NCBI GenBank assembly: GCA_947502495.1
Contig: CANNAC010000001.1
Location: 434,001 to 498,000, forward strand
Direction: 5' to 3'
DNA: 64,000 nt
From: an uncultured Flavobacteriaceae bacterium
GTDB lineage: Bacteria; Bacteroidota; Bacteroidia; Flavobacteriales; Flavobacteriaceae
Part shown: piece after piece, positions 51,377 to 61,231 of the stretch
Layout of the letters: each line of letters starts with the position of its first letter
Position numbering within the stretch: the first letter of the stretch is position 1
Translations under genes and position numbers: made by a program
The notes under the pieces: generated by a model
What the model was told of the DNA's origin: nothing
The model's input: only the letters and a program-made list of their open reading frames with translations
The model's database searches: none

Positions 51377-52595
51377 TTATAATTACAGTATCTATATGGT
51401 TTTCTCCAAAAGCGTAAGGTAAAAAGTTATAGCTTGGTACTGGTTTCGTGATTATAAGGTTTGCTTTTTTTCCTCTGGTAATACTTCCGTATTGGTTAGA
51501 GATTCCCATGGCATAAGCGCCATTTATAGTTGCTGCGTTTATAGCTTCTTCTGGTGTCATTTTCATTTTTATACAAGCTGTACTTACCACAAAATTCATG
51601 TTTCCGCTAGGTGTCGAACCAGGATTATAGTCTGTTGCCAGCGCTAGAGGTAATCCCGCATCTATAATTTTTCTAGCAGGCGTATATGGTATGCTTAAAA
51701 AGTAGGAGCAAGAAGGTAGTGCTACTGCAATCGTATTACTTCCTTTTAAGGCTTGTATGTCTTCGTCTTTTAATTCTTCTAAATGGTCTACAGAAAGTGC
51801 ATTATGTTTTACCCCAAGCGCAATGCCGCCAAAAGCGTTAAATTGATTGACATGAATTTTAGGAGTTAAGCCATGTTTTTTTCCTGCTGTAAGTAAGCGA
51901 TCTGTGTCTTCTAAACTAAAGTAGCCTTTTTCGCAAAAGACATCCATAAAATGGGCAAGCTCTTCTTTTTCAATTTGAGGAAGCATCTCATTTATTATTA
52001 AATCCAGATAGCCTTTTTTATCTTCTTTGTATGTTTTTGGTAAAGCATGAGCACCTAAGAATGTAGCTTTTACTTTTATTGGAAATTCTTTTTTAATACG
52101 TTTTATAACGCGAAGCATTTTTAATTCTGCTTCTACCGTTAATCCGTATCCAGATTTAATTTCTAATGCACCTGTACCAAGTTGCATAACCTTGCGGACT
52201 CGTTGTATAGATTGTTGGTATAAATCTTCTTCGTTGGTGTTTTGTAGTTTTTCTGCGGAATTTAAGATGCCGCCACCACGATTAGCAATGTCCTCATAGC
52301 TCAATCCATTAATTCGGTCTACAAATTCTTGTTCTCTATGTCCTGCATATACGATGTGTGTATGAGAATCACACCAAGTTGGTAGGACGATTTTTCCTGT
52401 GGCATCTATTACTTTATCTGCTTCCATAGATGTTAAATCTTGCATACTACCATAGGCTACAATGGTATCATGTTCCATATAGATATATGCGTTTTTAATG
52501 GTAGGAAGTATTTTCATATCGCTTCCAGAGACCTTTAAAACGTTGGTGTCTCTAACTTGAAGTAGTTCTTTAATATTGGTAATTAGTACGGACAT
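51360..52595 (-). CDS. hutI: Imidazolonepropionase
   Basis: Amidohydrolase-fold enzyme converting imidazolone-5-propionate to N-formimidoyl-L-glutamate. The metal-binding CDSHTHIVYAGHREQEF, KSGYGLTVEAELKML, HALPKTYKEDK, and the LATDYNPGSTPSGN motif with the metal Asp are present. The ORF track starts at 52652, adding 19 residues of poor quality; the ATG at 52595 (MSVLITNIKELLQV) is the family-like start. With hutG it forms the lower half of the hut pathway. Confidence 0.95.
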   Translation of the reverse strand: MSVLITNIKELLQVRDTNVLKVSGSDMKILPTIKNAYIYMEHDTIVAYGSMQDLTSMEADKVIDATGKIVLPTWCDSHTHIVYAGHREQEFVDRINGLSYEDIANRGGGILNSAEKLQNTNEEDLYQQSIQRVRKVMQLGTGALEIKSGYGLTVEAELKMLRVIKRIKKEFPIKVKATFLGAHALPKTYKEDKKGYLDLIINEMLPQIEKEELAHFMDVFCEKGYFSLEDTDRLLTAGKKHGLTPKIHVNQFNAFGGIALGVKHNALSVDHLEELKDEDIQALKGSNTIAVALPSCSYFLSIPYTPARKIIDAGLPLALATDYNPGSTPSGNMNFVVSTACIKMKMTPEEAINAATINGAYAMGISNQYGSITRGKKANLIITKPVPSYNFLPYAFGENHIDTVIINGNIL

Positions 52596-52627
52596 AGATT
52601 TTATATTAAAGTATAAATTTAGGGAAA

Positions 52628-52660
52628 TAAAAAAGCGTTGGCAATATGCCAACGCTTTAA
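52628..52660 (-). terminator. Terminator of the FG-GAP protein gene
   Basis: AAAGCGTTGGCA-loop-TGCCAACGCTTT with a T-run on the minus strand, just past the stop at 52681. Confidence 0.9.
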
Positions 52661-52680
52661 ATTTTATAAAGTGTAAAAAT

Positions 52681-54123
52681 TTATTGTTTTACAAACTTAA
52701 ACGACTCATTAGAATTATTAATTTTAATGGTATATAATCCATTAGCTAAAGCAGAAACATCAATATGATTGTTACTGTTAATAGTATGTGATAATATCTC
52801 TTTTCCTAATACATCATAGATTGTAACATCCAATGGTTTTGAGTTAGAACGTTTAAAGTTAAGTATGTTATTTGTAGGATTTGGGTATATGGTTAAGTTG
52901 CTAATTGTATTTTCGTTAATGCTTAAAGCTGGTAAATCATTTTCTATCCAATCTACTGTGCTACTAGAACGTCCAACAGTAGCAATATCCGCATCATTAT
53001 CACCATCAAAATCTGCAACTGTAAGATCAAACATTTGATAATTATTATTTACAATTAATTGATATGTTGTACTTGGGTTTGCATTACTAGCCCCTTTAAA
53101 CCAAATGATAGCGTCATTAGCTGTTCCACTATCTGTAAGAACAACATCATTGTATGAATCACCATCTATATCTGTAATAGCAATTGCTCCTGGTCTAGCA
53201 ATGGTACTAGCATCAGAAATAGTATGAGGTGTTGAAGCACCATTTTTAATTTTTTCATACCATATTACATCTCCTGTTGTATTATCCACTTTCACAACGT
53301 CCATTTGGCCATCGTTATTAACATCTGCAAACTTAACAACAAATAAGTAAGAGCTTCCTGTATTTACGGTAACAGTATCTTTAATCCACGTTACACTTCC
53401 AGTTTGTATAAATTGATTATAAAAAATTTCGATAGGTTGACCAGCACTAAAATAACCAACTAAAACGTCTAGATCACCATCTCCATCATAATCTGCCATA
53501 TCTGTATAATATGGAAGGGTAAAAGGGGAAGTAGTATCTTCTTCGATGTCTGTTTGAGCGGTAAAACCACCCATTCCGTTTCCAGCATACCATTTAACTC
53601 TACTAGCAGCAGGAGCAGATGTTGAATTATAGTAATCAACTATAACTAAATCTGTAAAAGTATCGCCATTTATGTCTCCAGATACAACTTGAGCAGGTTC
53701 CCCTAGCATATCATCTACTGGTGTTTCTGTACCAAATCCTCCAGCACCATCACTTAAAAAATATACAAGCTTGCCTTGACTAAGAGAAGTCGCAACAATA
53801 TCGTCTCCATATTGTCCATCAATATCTGCAATGATAAGACCATCTACCCAAAGAATAGATGAAGATAAAGTTTCCATAGTCGGAAAATTTCCAGTACCAT
53901 CATTTTTATACCATTTAATATAATCTTGAATTGGTGTACCACCATTATAATGATAAGTAGCCATTACAATATCCATATCACCATCACCATCAAGATCTCC
54001 TGAAGCAATTTCATACGCACCATCTCCTGTATCTGGATCAATATTTTCTAATGTCCAGTCTTGCGAGTAAATTAAATTGCTAGCAAAAACAATTATAAAA
54101 ATTGTAAGTAATTTTATTTTCAT
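52681..54123 (-). CDS. T9SS-secreted FG-GAP/VCBS repeat protein
   Basis: The signal peptide ends ASNLIYSQ. At least five FG-GAP/VCBS-like repeats follow, with the Ca-binding DxDxDGDxD loops seen as GDLDGDGDMDIVMA, ADYDGDGDLDVLVG, ADVNNDGQMDVVKV, TDIDGDSYNDVVL and ADFDGDNDADIATV. The C-terminal type A sorting domain (NLTIYPNPTNNILNF to YTIKINNSNESFKFVKQ) directs export by the type IX system. It is probably surface-attached and adhesive. Monocistronic. Confidence 0.95.
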   Translation of the reverse strand: MKIKLLTIFIIVFASNLIYSQDWTLENIDPDTGDGAYEIASGDLDGDGDMDIVMATYHYNGGTPIQDYIKWYKNDGTGNFPTMETLSSSILWVDGLIIADIDGQYGDDIVATSLSQGKLVYFLSDGAGGFGTETPVDDMLGEPAQVVSGDINGDTFTDLVIVDYYNSTSAPAASRVKWYAGNGMGGFTAQTDIEEDTTSPFTLPYYTDMADYDGDGDLDVLVGYFSAGQPIEIFYNQFIQTGSVTWIKDTVTVNTGSSYLFVVKFADVNNDGQMDVVKVDNTTGDVIWYEKIKNGASTPHTISDASTIARPGAIAITDIDGDSYNDVVLTDSGTANDAIIWFKGASNANPSTTYQLIVNNNYQMFDLTVADFDGDNDADIATVGRSSSTVDWIENDLPALSINENTISNLTIYPNPTNNILNFKRSNSKPLDVTIYDVLGKEILSHTINSNNHIDVSALANGLYTIKINNSNESFKFVKQ

Positions 54124-54231
54124 TTTTTAAAGGTTTTATTTTTAAATAAATATTTTGTAAATAATTGTTTACAAATATATTAAAATAATTGAATTTTATG
54201 CTTTTTATCGATAAAATAAAGCATTTCATCG

Positions 54232-55629
54232 TTATTTTAAACCTCCAACCATGTTTTCAGGTTTTACCCAAGCATCATAATCTTCTGCAGTAACGTAGCC
54301 AAGGTTTATAGCTTCTACTTTAAGAGTTGTCCCGTTTTTATGTGCTGTATTTGCTATTTCTGCAGCTTTATAATATCCTATTTTGGTATTTAAAGCAGTT
54401 ACTAGCATTAGAGAATTGTTTAGTAATTCTTTAATAACGGCATGGTTAGGTTCAATTCCCGCAGCACAATGTTCTTCAAAACTTTTACAAGCATCCCCAA
54501 TCAGTTGGGCAGATTGTAAAACGTTTGCAGCCATCATTGGTTTAAACACATTAAGTTCATAATGTCCTTGCATACCACCAACACTTACAGCTACATCATT
54601 ACCCATTACTTGTGCGCATACCATTGTTAAGGCCTCGCATTGTGTAGGGTTCACTTTTCCTGGCATAATAGAACTTCCTGGTTCGTTTGCAGGAATAGTA
54701 ATTTCGCCAATACCAGAACGAGGGCCAGAAGCCATCATACGAATGTCATTAGCTATTTTATTTAAAGAAACAGCTAGTTGTTTTAAAGCGCCATGTGTTT
54801 CTACTAATGCATCGTGAGCAGCAAGAGCTTCAAATTTATTTGGAGCAGTGATAAAAGGTAAACCTGTAAATTCTGCAATAAATTCGCTAACACGTTTTGC
54901 GTATCCTTTTGGTGTATTTAATCCGGTACCAACCGCTGTTCCACCAAGAGCAAGTTCGCTCAAGTGGTCCAAGGTGTTTTCTAATGCTTTTAATCCGTGA
55001 TCTAATTGCGATACATAACCAGAAAATTCTTGACCAAGTGTAAGTGGCGTTGCATCCATTAAATGCGTTCTTCCAATTTTTACAACTTCTTTAAAGGTTT
55101 CTGATTTCTTTTTTAAGGTATCACGTAGTTTTGTTACGCCAGGAATGGTGTTTTCTACAATTTTCTTATACGCAGCAATATGCATTCCTGTTGGAAAGGT
55201 ATCATTTGAAGATTGTGATTTGTTTACGTCGTCATTTGGCTGAATTACTTTTTCACCTTCACCAATAACTTTTCCTGCAATTTGTTGTGCTCTATTCGCA
55301 ATAACTTCATTTACGTTCATGTTACTTTGTGTACCAGAACCCGTTTGCCAAATTACTAACGGAAACTGATCATCATGCATTCCAGTTAAAATTTCATCAC
55401 ATACTTGTGCAATAAGATCTCTTTTTTCAATAGCTAAAGCACCTAACTCACAGTTAGTAAATGCTGCCGCTTTTTTTAAGTAAGCAAAACCGTAAACAAT
55501 TTCTAAAGGCATAGATGCAGTTGCGCCTATTTTAAAGTTGTTACGAGAACGTTCTGTTTGTGCTCCCCAAAGTTTATCTGCAGGAACGTTAACGTTCCCC
55601 ATTGTGTCTTTTTCTATTCTGTATTCCAT
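54232..55629 (-). CDS. fumC: Class II fumarate hydratase
   Basis: Converts fumarate and malate in the TCA cycle; iron-free homotetramer. [49 protein letters not shown] and the signature [16 protein letters not shown] (the catalytic Ser loop) are all present. 465 aa is the expected length. It is the only fumarase in the window. Confidence 0.97.
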   Translation of the reverse strand: MEYRIEKDTMGNVNVPADKLWGAQTERSRNNFKIGATASMPLEIVYGFAYLKKAAAFTNCELGALAIEKRDLIAQVCDEILTGMHDDQFPLVIWQTGSGTQSNMNVNEVIANRAQQIAGKVIGEGEKVIQPNDDVNKSQSSNDTFPTGMHIAAYKKIVENTIPGVTKLRDTLKKKSETFKEVVKIGRTHLMDATPLTLGQEFSGYVSQLDHGLKALENTLDHLSELALGGTAVGTGLNTPKGYAKRVSEFIAEFTGLPFITAPNKFEALAAHDALVETHGALKQLAVSLNKIANDIRMMASGPRSGIGEITIPANEPGSSIMPGKVNPTQCEALTMVCAQVMGNDVAVSVGGMQGHYELNVFKPMMAANVLQSAQLIGDACKSFEEHCAAGIEPNHAVIKELLNNSLMLVTALNTKIGYYKAAEIANTAHKNGTTLKVEAINLGYVTAEDYDAWVKPENMVGGLK

Positions 55630-55920
55630 AATATTGATGCTAATTTTAACGACGTAAATTTACGTATTTATGGTTTATTGGAGGATATATTTTTGTGTTT
55701 ATTTGTTAGAATATTATTTGATTTTCGGAAAATGAACTCGAGGAATATTCAGAATAAAAAAAGGGAATTCGCCTTCGTATAGAAAAATAGGGGATAGCCA
55801 TTCTTTCATTTCAAACGACAACATAAACATCTAACCAATACAAATGCTACTAGAAATATTCCAGAGCACTTCGTAAAGAAAAAAAAGAAAACCTATAATT
55901 TTTAGTCTATAACGTTAAAA

Positions 55921-57096
55921 TTATGCAGTTACTTTTTCTGTGGTTATTTCGTTAACAACTAAAGAAATCGCACCATCACCAGTAACGTTACAAGCAGTAC
56001 CAAAACTATCCATTGCGATATATAAGGCGATCATTAATCCTAACATTTCTTCGTTGAAACCTAGCATAGATTGTAAGATCCCAATAGCAGCCATAATTGC
56101 TCCTCCAGGAACTCCAGGTGCTGCAATCATAGCGATTCCTAATACAAAAATAAATCCTGCGAAGAGAGTAAAATCAAAAGGCATACCATGTAAAATCATT
56201 AGTGCCATAGCGCAAGCAGTAATTTTCATAATACTACCAGAAAGGTGAATGGTGGCACATAAAGGAATAACAAATCCTGCAATTTTTTCTGAAACACCAT
56301 TGTTTAAAGCTTGTTTTAAGGTAACCGGAATAGTAGCTGCCGAAGATTGCGTTCCTAATGCTGTGAAATATGCTGGCATCATGGTTACTAATAATTTTAA
56401 TGGGTTCTTTTTTGTAAGAATACCTGCAATAGTATATTGAAGTAATAATAATAAAATGTGCAGGGCAAAGATGACTCCGATAATACTGATAAATACAGAA
56501 AGAATAGAGAATACTTTTCCGCTAAAAGACATACTTGCAAATATTCCTAAAATAAAGAGTGGTAATAATGGTACAATTACGTTTTCGATTAATTGCATTA
56601 TAATTTTCTGAAAATCTTTGACTACCGATTTTAAAGTAGATTTTTCCTGCGCTGCCAGTCCTAAACCAATTACAAATGCTAAGATTAAAGAAGACATTAC
56701 ATCTAATACTGGTGGGATATTGATACTAAAATAAGGTAATAACTCCGGACTAGAATCGGAAATCTGAGCAGCGTCATTAACATGAGATTCTAAAAGTAAA
56801 GGGAATATATTAGATGCAGTAAAATACGTCATAAACCCAGAAAACAAGGTAGAACCATAAGCAATACCAGCGGTAAGTAATAATAATTTACCAGCACCTT
56901 TTCCTAAATCGGAAATAGCAGGCATTATTAAACCCATAATAATTAACGGAATTGCGAAATTTAGAAATTGTCCGAAAAACGCATTGAAAGTGGTAAAAAC
57001 TCGATTTATGGATTCAGGTAAATATTGTCCGAAAACAATTCCTAAAACTATAGCTAGAAAAACTTTAAATAGTAAGTTCGAAAATAAAGACTTCAT
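55921..57096 (-). CDS. Dicarboxylate/amino-acid:cation symporter (DAACS, SLC1 family)
   Basis: A 391-aa inner-membrane carrier with about eight helices plus two re-entrant hairpins. TQSSAATIPVTLKQALNNGV is the serine-rich HP1 motif, HLSGSIMKITACAMALMI corresponds to TM7, GVPGGAIMAAIGIL to HP2, and MDSFGTACNVTGDGAISLVV to TM8 with the substrate-binding Asp/Asn. It resembles GltP/DctA and SstT-like carriers; the substrate could be serine, glutamate or C4-dicarboxylates. It lies close to fumC on the same strand but has its own promoter region. Confidence 0.92.
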   Translation of the reverse strand: MKSLFSNLLFKVFLAIVLGIVFGQYLPESINRVFTTFNAFFGQFLNFAIPLIIMGLIMPAISDLGKGAGKLLLLTAGIAYGSTLFSGFMTYFTASNIFPLLLESHVNDAAQISDSSPELLPYFSINIPPVLDVMSSLILAFVIGLGLAAQEKSTLKSVVKDFQKIIMQLIENVIVPLLPLFILGIFASMSFSGKVFSILSVFISIIGVIFALHILLLLLQYTIAGILTKKNPLKLLVTMMPAYFTALGTQSSAATIPVTLKQALNNGVSEKIAGFVIPLCATIHLSGSIMKITACAMALMILHGMPFDFTLFAGFIFVLGIAMIAAPGVPGGAIMAAIGILQSMLGFNEEMLGLMIALYIAMDSFGTACNVTGDGAISLVVNEITTEKVTA

Positions 57097-57443
57097 AAAT
57101 ATATGCTAATTAATAGAAAATAATAACTGTTTTATTTTAAGCTCGCTAATATACAACCAATCTAAGTACACCACATTTTATAAGGCCTTTTTTTAAGTAT
57201 TATAATTCGCTTAGGTTAGTGGTTTACTATTATCATTGGTATTGTTGTTCTTTTCGATTTTATTCTAAAATACAAAGTGCATTTACATACCGTAGATATA
57301 GCTAAAATATATCTTGTCAAATTTTAGAAATCACTTTAAAAATGAATTTTTAATAATTCTGTTAATAATTCTACATTTTATATTGCATAAAAAAACACTT
57401 TGCTCTATATTTGCAATATCAATAAATAAGATACCAAAAAATT
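57097..57443. other. Intergenic spacer with promoter for the 57-aa gene
   Basis: This 347-bp AT-rich spacer between divergent genes contains only the promoter noted at 57383-57413. The stretch 57180-57330 has no gene or repeat that I can see. Confidence 0.6.
57383..57413 (+). promoter_or_regulatory. Bacteroidota promoter for the 57-aa gene
   Basis: -33 TTG at 57383-57385, a 20-bp spacer, and an exact -7 TATATTTG at 57406-57413. The start codon follows 30 bp later. Confidence 0.75.
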
Positions 57444-57617
57444 ATGTTCGAATTTGACCAATATTTAGGATTTTTAGCATTCTTAACCATTTTAACTATC
57501 GGGTTCTGGTTAATGATATTTTTAATGACTTTTATTATACCTTACTGGATTGGTGGTTCTTTAATGGAGTTTTTAAAAGAAAAAAGAGACGAGAAAAAAG
57601 CTGCGCGTAACGCATAA
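57444..57617 (+). CDS. 57-aa single-pass membrane protein (missing from ORF track)
   Basis: The protein starts MFEFDQYLGFLAFLTILTIG, has a hydrophobic segment of about 30 residues (GFWLMIFLMTFIIPYWIGGSL) and ends with a highly charged tail (LKEKRDEKKAARNA). It is flanked by a good TAnnTTTG promoter and a strong terminator, so a real transcript is very likely. No family recognised. Such short membrane proteins are often regulators or subunits of larger membrane complexes. Confidence 0.82.
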   Translation: MFEFDQYLGFLAFLTILTIGFWLMIFLMTFIIPYWIGGSLMEFLKEKRDEKKAARNA

Positions 57618-57634
57618 GCTTGAAGTTAATATAT

Positions 57635-57670
57635 TAAAAAGGGGAAACACATTGTGTTTCCCCTTTTTTT
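57635..57670 (+). terminator. Rho-independent terminator of the 57-aa gene
   Basis: AAGGGGAAACACA-TTG-TGTTTCCCCTT followed by a T-run. Confidence 0.93.
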
Positions 57671-57717
57671 GTTTGGCATACTTTCAAACTATAAGGCTTA
57701 AAATTTTTGTTTAAAAG

Positions 57718-57755
57718 AAAAAGCTCCCACCCTTTAAAAGGGTAGGAGCTTTTAT
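57718..57755 (-). terminator. Terminator of the TonB-dependent receptor gene
   Basis: AAAAGCTCC-ACCCTTTTAAAGGG-type stem-GGAGCTTTT, with the T-run on the minus strand, about 60 bp past the stop at 57811. Confidence 0.85.
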
Positions 57756-57810
57756 TAAATTTATGAGATTGCTTTATAATTACAATTTCTACTTGTAATT
57801 TTATTATTTA

Positions 57811-60219
57811 CTATCCTTCAAACTCTTCATCTCCACCATTTCCTCTAGAACCTCTTTCACGTTTCTTTTGTTGGTTAAATCTGTAGGTGAAAGATAGGTT
57901 AAAGCTACGTTCTCTCCATTGGAACTCACTAGTGCTAAAGAACGTATCTGTGTTTGTTTCCATAGTACGTTTTCTAGAGTTAAACAAATCGCTAATATTA
58001 AAAGCGATGGATGCTTTTTCTTTAAACAAATCTTTACTAAAAGCTATATTGGTTGAAAAAACACCTTCACGTTTGTTTTGTGCATCTTCACTAGGACCAC
58101 TATAATTCATGCTCGTTTGCCATTCGATATCTGCAGGCAAAGTATATTTCGTATTTAATCTTGCGTACCAACTTGTATTTTCGTTTCCTAAATCTGCTCC
58201 GTTTGGATCTACACCTTCCGTTTTAGATTTGAATACATTAAAGTTTGCACTGGTATTAAATTTACGAGATGCTCTGTACATAAGTGTAAATTCAAAACCA
58301 TATCTATCTTCACTAGATAAATTAATAGGTGTACGTTGTATGATAGATACATCTTCACCGTCTACATTTACCGTTTCTCCTGTATCAAAACTGATAAAGT
58401 TAAATACGTCTGTTGCATGCTGGTAATACGCAGATGTGTTCAATGTCACTTTTCCAAAACGGTTTAAATAACCAAGATCAAAAGTGCCAGAGTAACTAGG
58501 GTCTAAGTCCGGATTTCCTTGAAAAACACTAGATACACTAGAACGAGAAGGGAATGGATTTATATATCTAGAACGAGGTCTACGTAAACGTCTGCTATAT
58601 CCAAGCGTTACATTTTCTGCATCGGATAATTCATAATTTAAATTTACTGTAGGAAATAAGCCAGTGTAGTCCTTTTTGCTAAAATCACCACTAGACGGTT
58701 GGTCAATAGTAATTCTAGTGTTTTCAAGACGTAAACCTAATAAGTAAGAAAATTTACCATGTTTACTACCATATTGCGTGTAAACAGCGTTAATATATTC
58801 TCTGTAGTTTAATATATTAGATAGATCGTTATCTACATAGAAAGCATTGGTGTCATCTAAAAGTGCTACCTCATAATCTGTAGATAGATTGTTGAAGTTT
58901 CCACGATAACCTAATTCAAATTGTGCTTTTTCGCCAATAGGCAATACATAATCTCCTTGTAATAAAATACGTTGTTGATCTTCAAGAGTTCCTACTTTTT
59001 CGGTCAAGATATCGTTTACTTCTACTAGAGAATTTTCGTCTTCTGTACTGTCTTCATATTGAAAATCGAAAGTAAGCTTATGTCCACTAGTTTCAAAGTT
59101 TTTTGTAAAATTTGCAGCGTATTGAATGGTTTTGTCATCTTCTAATTCTGGATCAAAACGAGAACTTGAGCTAGTTAACGCATTGTTGATATCATATTGA
59201 AGTAAGCTATTTGTTGTGTTGCTTTCATTATTGTTATCGCTATAAAAAATAGAAGTGGTTAAGGAAGCAGAATCTGTAATGTACCATTCTAGACCTAAGT
59301 TTGTATTAAAGCCTTTTCTAATACGGTCGTAATCTTTGGTTTCTTTAATTCTATTTCCAGCATCTTTATAGGTAGTATTTGTAAAAGAACTTCCTGGGGA
59401 TTCTCTGTAATTGTAAGCAGTGGTATTAAATATGTTTACATTTCCTGTTCTGTAGTTTATGTTTCCAGATATTCCTGCGGAAGGATTATAACCAGCGTTC
59501 GCCGTTATTGCTCCATTTAAACCTTGTAATTTACTTCTTCTTAAGATTATGTTTATAATTCCTGCAGTACCTTCTGAATCATATCTTGCGGAAGGTGACG
59601 TAATAACTTCTACTTTCTCAATAGATTCTGCTGGTAATTGACGTAATGCCTCCGTAGAGTTTAAACCAACTAAACCAGAAGGTTTTCCGTTAATTAAAAT
59701 ACGTACATTTTCTTGTCCTCTTAAAGATACATTTCCTTCTACATCTACTGCAACCGAAGGTACGTTGTCTAGTACATCACTAACAGTACCACCACGAACA
59801 GTAAGGTCTTTACCAACGTTGTATATTTTTTTATCTAACTTTATTTCAACGGTTGTGCGTTCTGCAATTATTTCTACCACATCTAAAGATTCTGCATCTT
59901 CACTAAGAAATATTCTACCTAGATCGGTATCTGCCAAAAGTTTTTGGTTTGCAATTGTCTTTGTTCCAAATCCAATGAATTCTACAGAAACGTCATAAAG
60001 ACCGGCAGCAACAGGAATACTAAAGTTTCCTTTTTGGTCTGTAATTCCTCCAGTAACCATTCTGTTTTCCTTTTTACTAAAAAAAGCGACAGTGGCATAT
60101 TCTAATGGTTGAAGCGTTTCTTGTTCTATAATACTTCCAGTAATTCTTACTTCCTTTTGTGCAAAGGAATTTAAAGTGAAAAATAAAATGCAAATGAATG
60201 CGAATAGTTGTTTAGTCAT
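57811..60219 (-). CDS. TonB-dependent outer-membrane receptor (OMP_b-brl_3 type)
   Basis: The signal peptide ends TLNSFAQ. A CarboxypepD_reg-like domain (about 25-110: ITGSIIEQETLQPLEYATVAF) leads to a plug (about 120-225: GGTVSDVLDNVPSVAVDVEGNVSLRGQENVRILINGKPSG). A large beta-barrel ends in WRERSFNLSFTYRFNQQKKRER and a Gly/Glu tail. No TonB-box substrate clue and no SusD partner are present. 802 aa is typical of this branch. The substrate is unknown; siderophore, peptide or glycan are all possible. Confidence 0.94.
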   Translation of the reverse strand: MTKQLFAFICILFFTLNSFAQKEVRITGSIIEQETLQPLEYATVAFFSKKENRMVTGGITDQKGNFSIPVAAGLYDVSVEFIGFGTKTIANQKLLADTDLGRIFLSEDAESLDVVEIIAERTTVEIKLDKKIYNVGKDLTVRGGTVSDVLDNVPSVAVDVEGNVSLRGQENVRILINGKPSGLVGLNSTEALRQLPAESIEKVEVITSPSARYDSEGTAGIINIILRRSKLQGLNGAITANAGYNPSAGISGNINYRTGNVNIFNTTAYNYRESPGSSFTNTTYKDAGNRIKETKDYDRIRKGFNTNLGLEWYITDSASLTTSIFYSDNNNESNTTNSLLQYDINNALTSSSSRFDPELEDDKTIQYAANFTKNFETSGHKLTFDFQYEDSTEDENSLVEVNDILTEKVGTLEDQQRILLQGDYVLPIGEKAQFELGYRGNFNNLSTDYEVALLDDTNAFYVDNDLSNILNYREYINAVYTQYGSKHGKFSYLLGLRLENTRITIDQPSSGDFSKKDYTGLFPTVNLNYELSDAENVTLGYSRRLRRPRSRYINPFPSRSSVSSVFQGNPDLDPSYSGTFDLGYLNRFGKVTLNTSAYYQHATDVFNFISFDTGETVNVDGEDVSIIQRTPINLSSEDRYGFEFTLMYRASRKFNTSANFNVFKSKTEGVDPNGADLGNENTSWYARLNTKYTLPADIEWQTSMNYSGPSEDAQNKREGVFSTNIAFSKDLFKEKASIAFNISDLFNSRKRTMETNTDTFFSTSEFQWRERSFNLSFTYRFNQQKKRERGSRGNGGDEEFEG

Positions 60220-60424
60220 GATTAGTTTTTTGCTTAAGACCGCAAAAATATAGTTTGGTTTAAAGTGACTTGGTTAAAAGTATGTTAAAGAACTAATTTT
60301 AACTTTTTAAAACTTCTTTTTATTTTTCATTCTATACACAGATGTTACAGAATGGTTTACCGTTTTCTTTGTGTGAAAAAAGGCTAGTTTTCATGAAATC
60401 TAAAAAAAGAGAATGTATTTAAAT

Positions 60425-60466
60425 AAAAAAAAAACTTCAAAATATTTCGATTTTGAAGCTTTTTAA
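60425..60466 (-). terminator. Terminator of the ArsC-like operon
   Basis: AAAAACTTCAAAA-loop-TTTTGAAGCTTTTT with A-run/T-run on either side. Directly after the stop at 60468. Confidence 0.88.
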
Positions 60467-60467
60467 A

Positions 60468-60830
60468 TTAGCTAGCTAGTATGCCTAATATTTTTTCTGG
60501 AGGCTGACAAATTGCAGCTTTCTCTCCATTAATAACTATTGGTATTTTTATGAGACAAGGAAACTCTGTCATCATTTTTATGTATTCGATATCGTCAAAA
60601 TCATCAGGATTAGAAACTAACTCTTGATAATGATCTTTCCAAATGGTAGATTCTGTTCTAATTAACTGAACCGCTTTAATGTTTAGAAGCTTAATTATTC
60701 TTTTTAGTTTTCTTTCTGTTAAGGGGTTATCAATATGTCTAATTACTTTGTGTCTTTGCTTTATTTTTTTTAATATATTGAGGCACTCCATAGAGTCTAT
60801 TGATTCTGGGTTGTGATAAATCAAAATCAT
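60468..60830 (-). CDS. Degenerate ArsC/Spx-fold paralogue
   Basis: Same thioredoxin-like ArsC fold as its upstream neighbour (MILIYHNPESIDSMECLNIL, then PCLIKIPIVINGEKAAICQPPEKIL). The catalytic Cys10 is Ser and the arginines of the ERPIV and GRPPE motifs are replaced (KIPIV, CQPPE). It is therefore unlikely to reduce arsenate. Spx-like regulation or a structural role is possible. It lies 43 bp downstream of arsC and is likely co-transcribed. A Cys remains at position 16 (MEC). Confidence 0.82.
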   Translation of the reverse strand: MILIYHNPESIDSMECLNILKKIKQRHKVIRHIDNPLTERKLKRIIKLLNIKAVQLIRTESTIWKDHYQELVSNPDDFDDIEYIKMMTEFPCLIKIPIVINGEKAAICQPPEKILGILAS

Positions 60831-60873
60831 AATGTAGGTAGGGATTTGGGCTTTTTTTTTTGGCTATTATAGG

Positions 60874-61218
60874 TTATGTTATTACATCTAGGATTAATTC
60901 TGGTGGACGACCAATGACCGCTTTGTTCCCTTTTATAACAATAGGTCTTTCTATTAGTTTTGGGTAGGTAATCATCGCATCTATTACTTCGGCATTTGTT
61001 AATGTTTTGCCTTTGTAATTTTCTTTCCAAATAGCTTCGTTTTTCCTTACTAAATCTATCGGGTTGATTTTGAGTAAGTTAATTATGTTGGTTAACTCTG
61101 CTTTATTCGGAACGCTTTCAAGGTAATTAATTATTTTATATTCTTTACCAGAATTCTTTATTATTTCTAGTCCGCAGCGAGACTTACTGCATCTGTTATT
61201 GTGGTATATAGTTATCAT
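60874..61218 (-). CDS. arsC: ArsC-family arsenate reductase (glutaredoxin-type)
   Basis: 114 aa. The catalytic Cys10 lies in HNNRCSKSR, and the arsenate-binding Arg motif LIERPIVIKG and the closing IGRPPELIL are intact. The glutaredoxin-coupled form reduces arsenate to arsenite. No ars efflux pump or ArsR is nearby, so a general thiol-redox role (YffB-like) is equally possible. It is 13 bp downstream of prfB and probably co-transcribed with it. Confidence 0.9.
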   Translation of the reverse strand: MITIYHNNRCSKSRCGLEIIKNSGKEYKIINYLESVPNKAELTNIINLLKINPIDLVRKNEAIWKENYKGKTLTNAEVIDAMITYPKLIERPIVIKGNKAVIGRPPELILDVIT

Positions 61219-61231
61219 ATAGCGCTTTAGG

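Noticed and set aside
52596-52652. Upstream start for hutI at 52652
   Set aside because: The added MAYCQRFFISLNLYFNIKS does not resemble imidazolonepropionase, and it would run through the terminator stem of the neighbouring gene.
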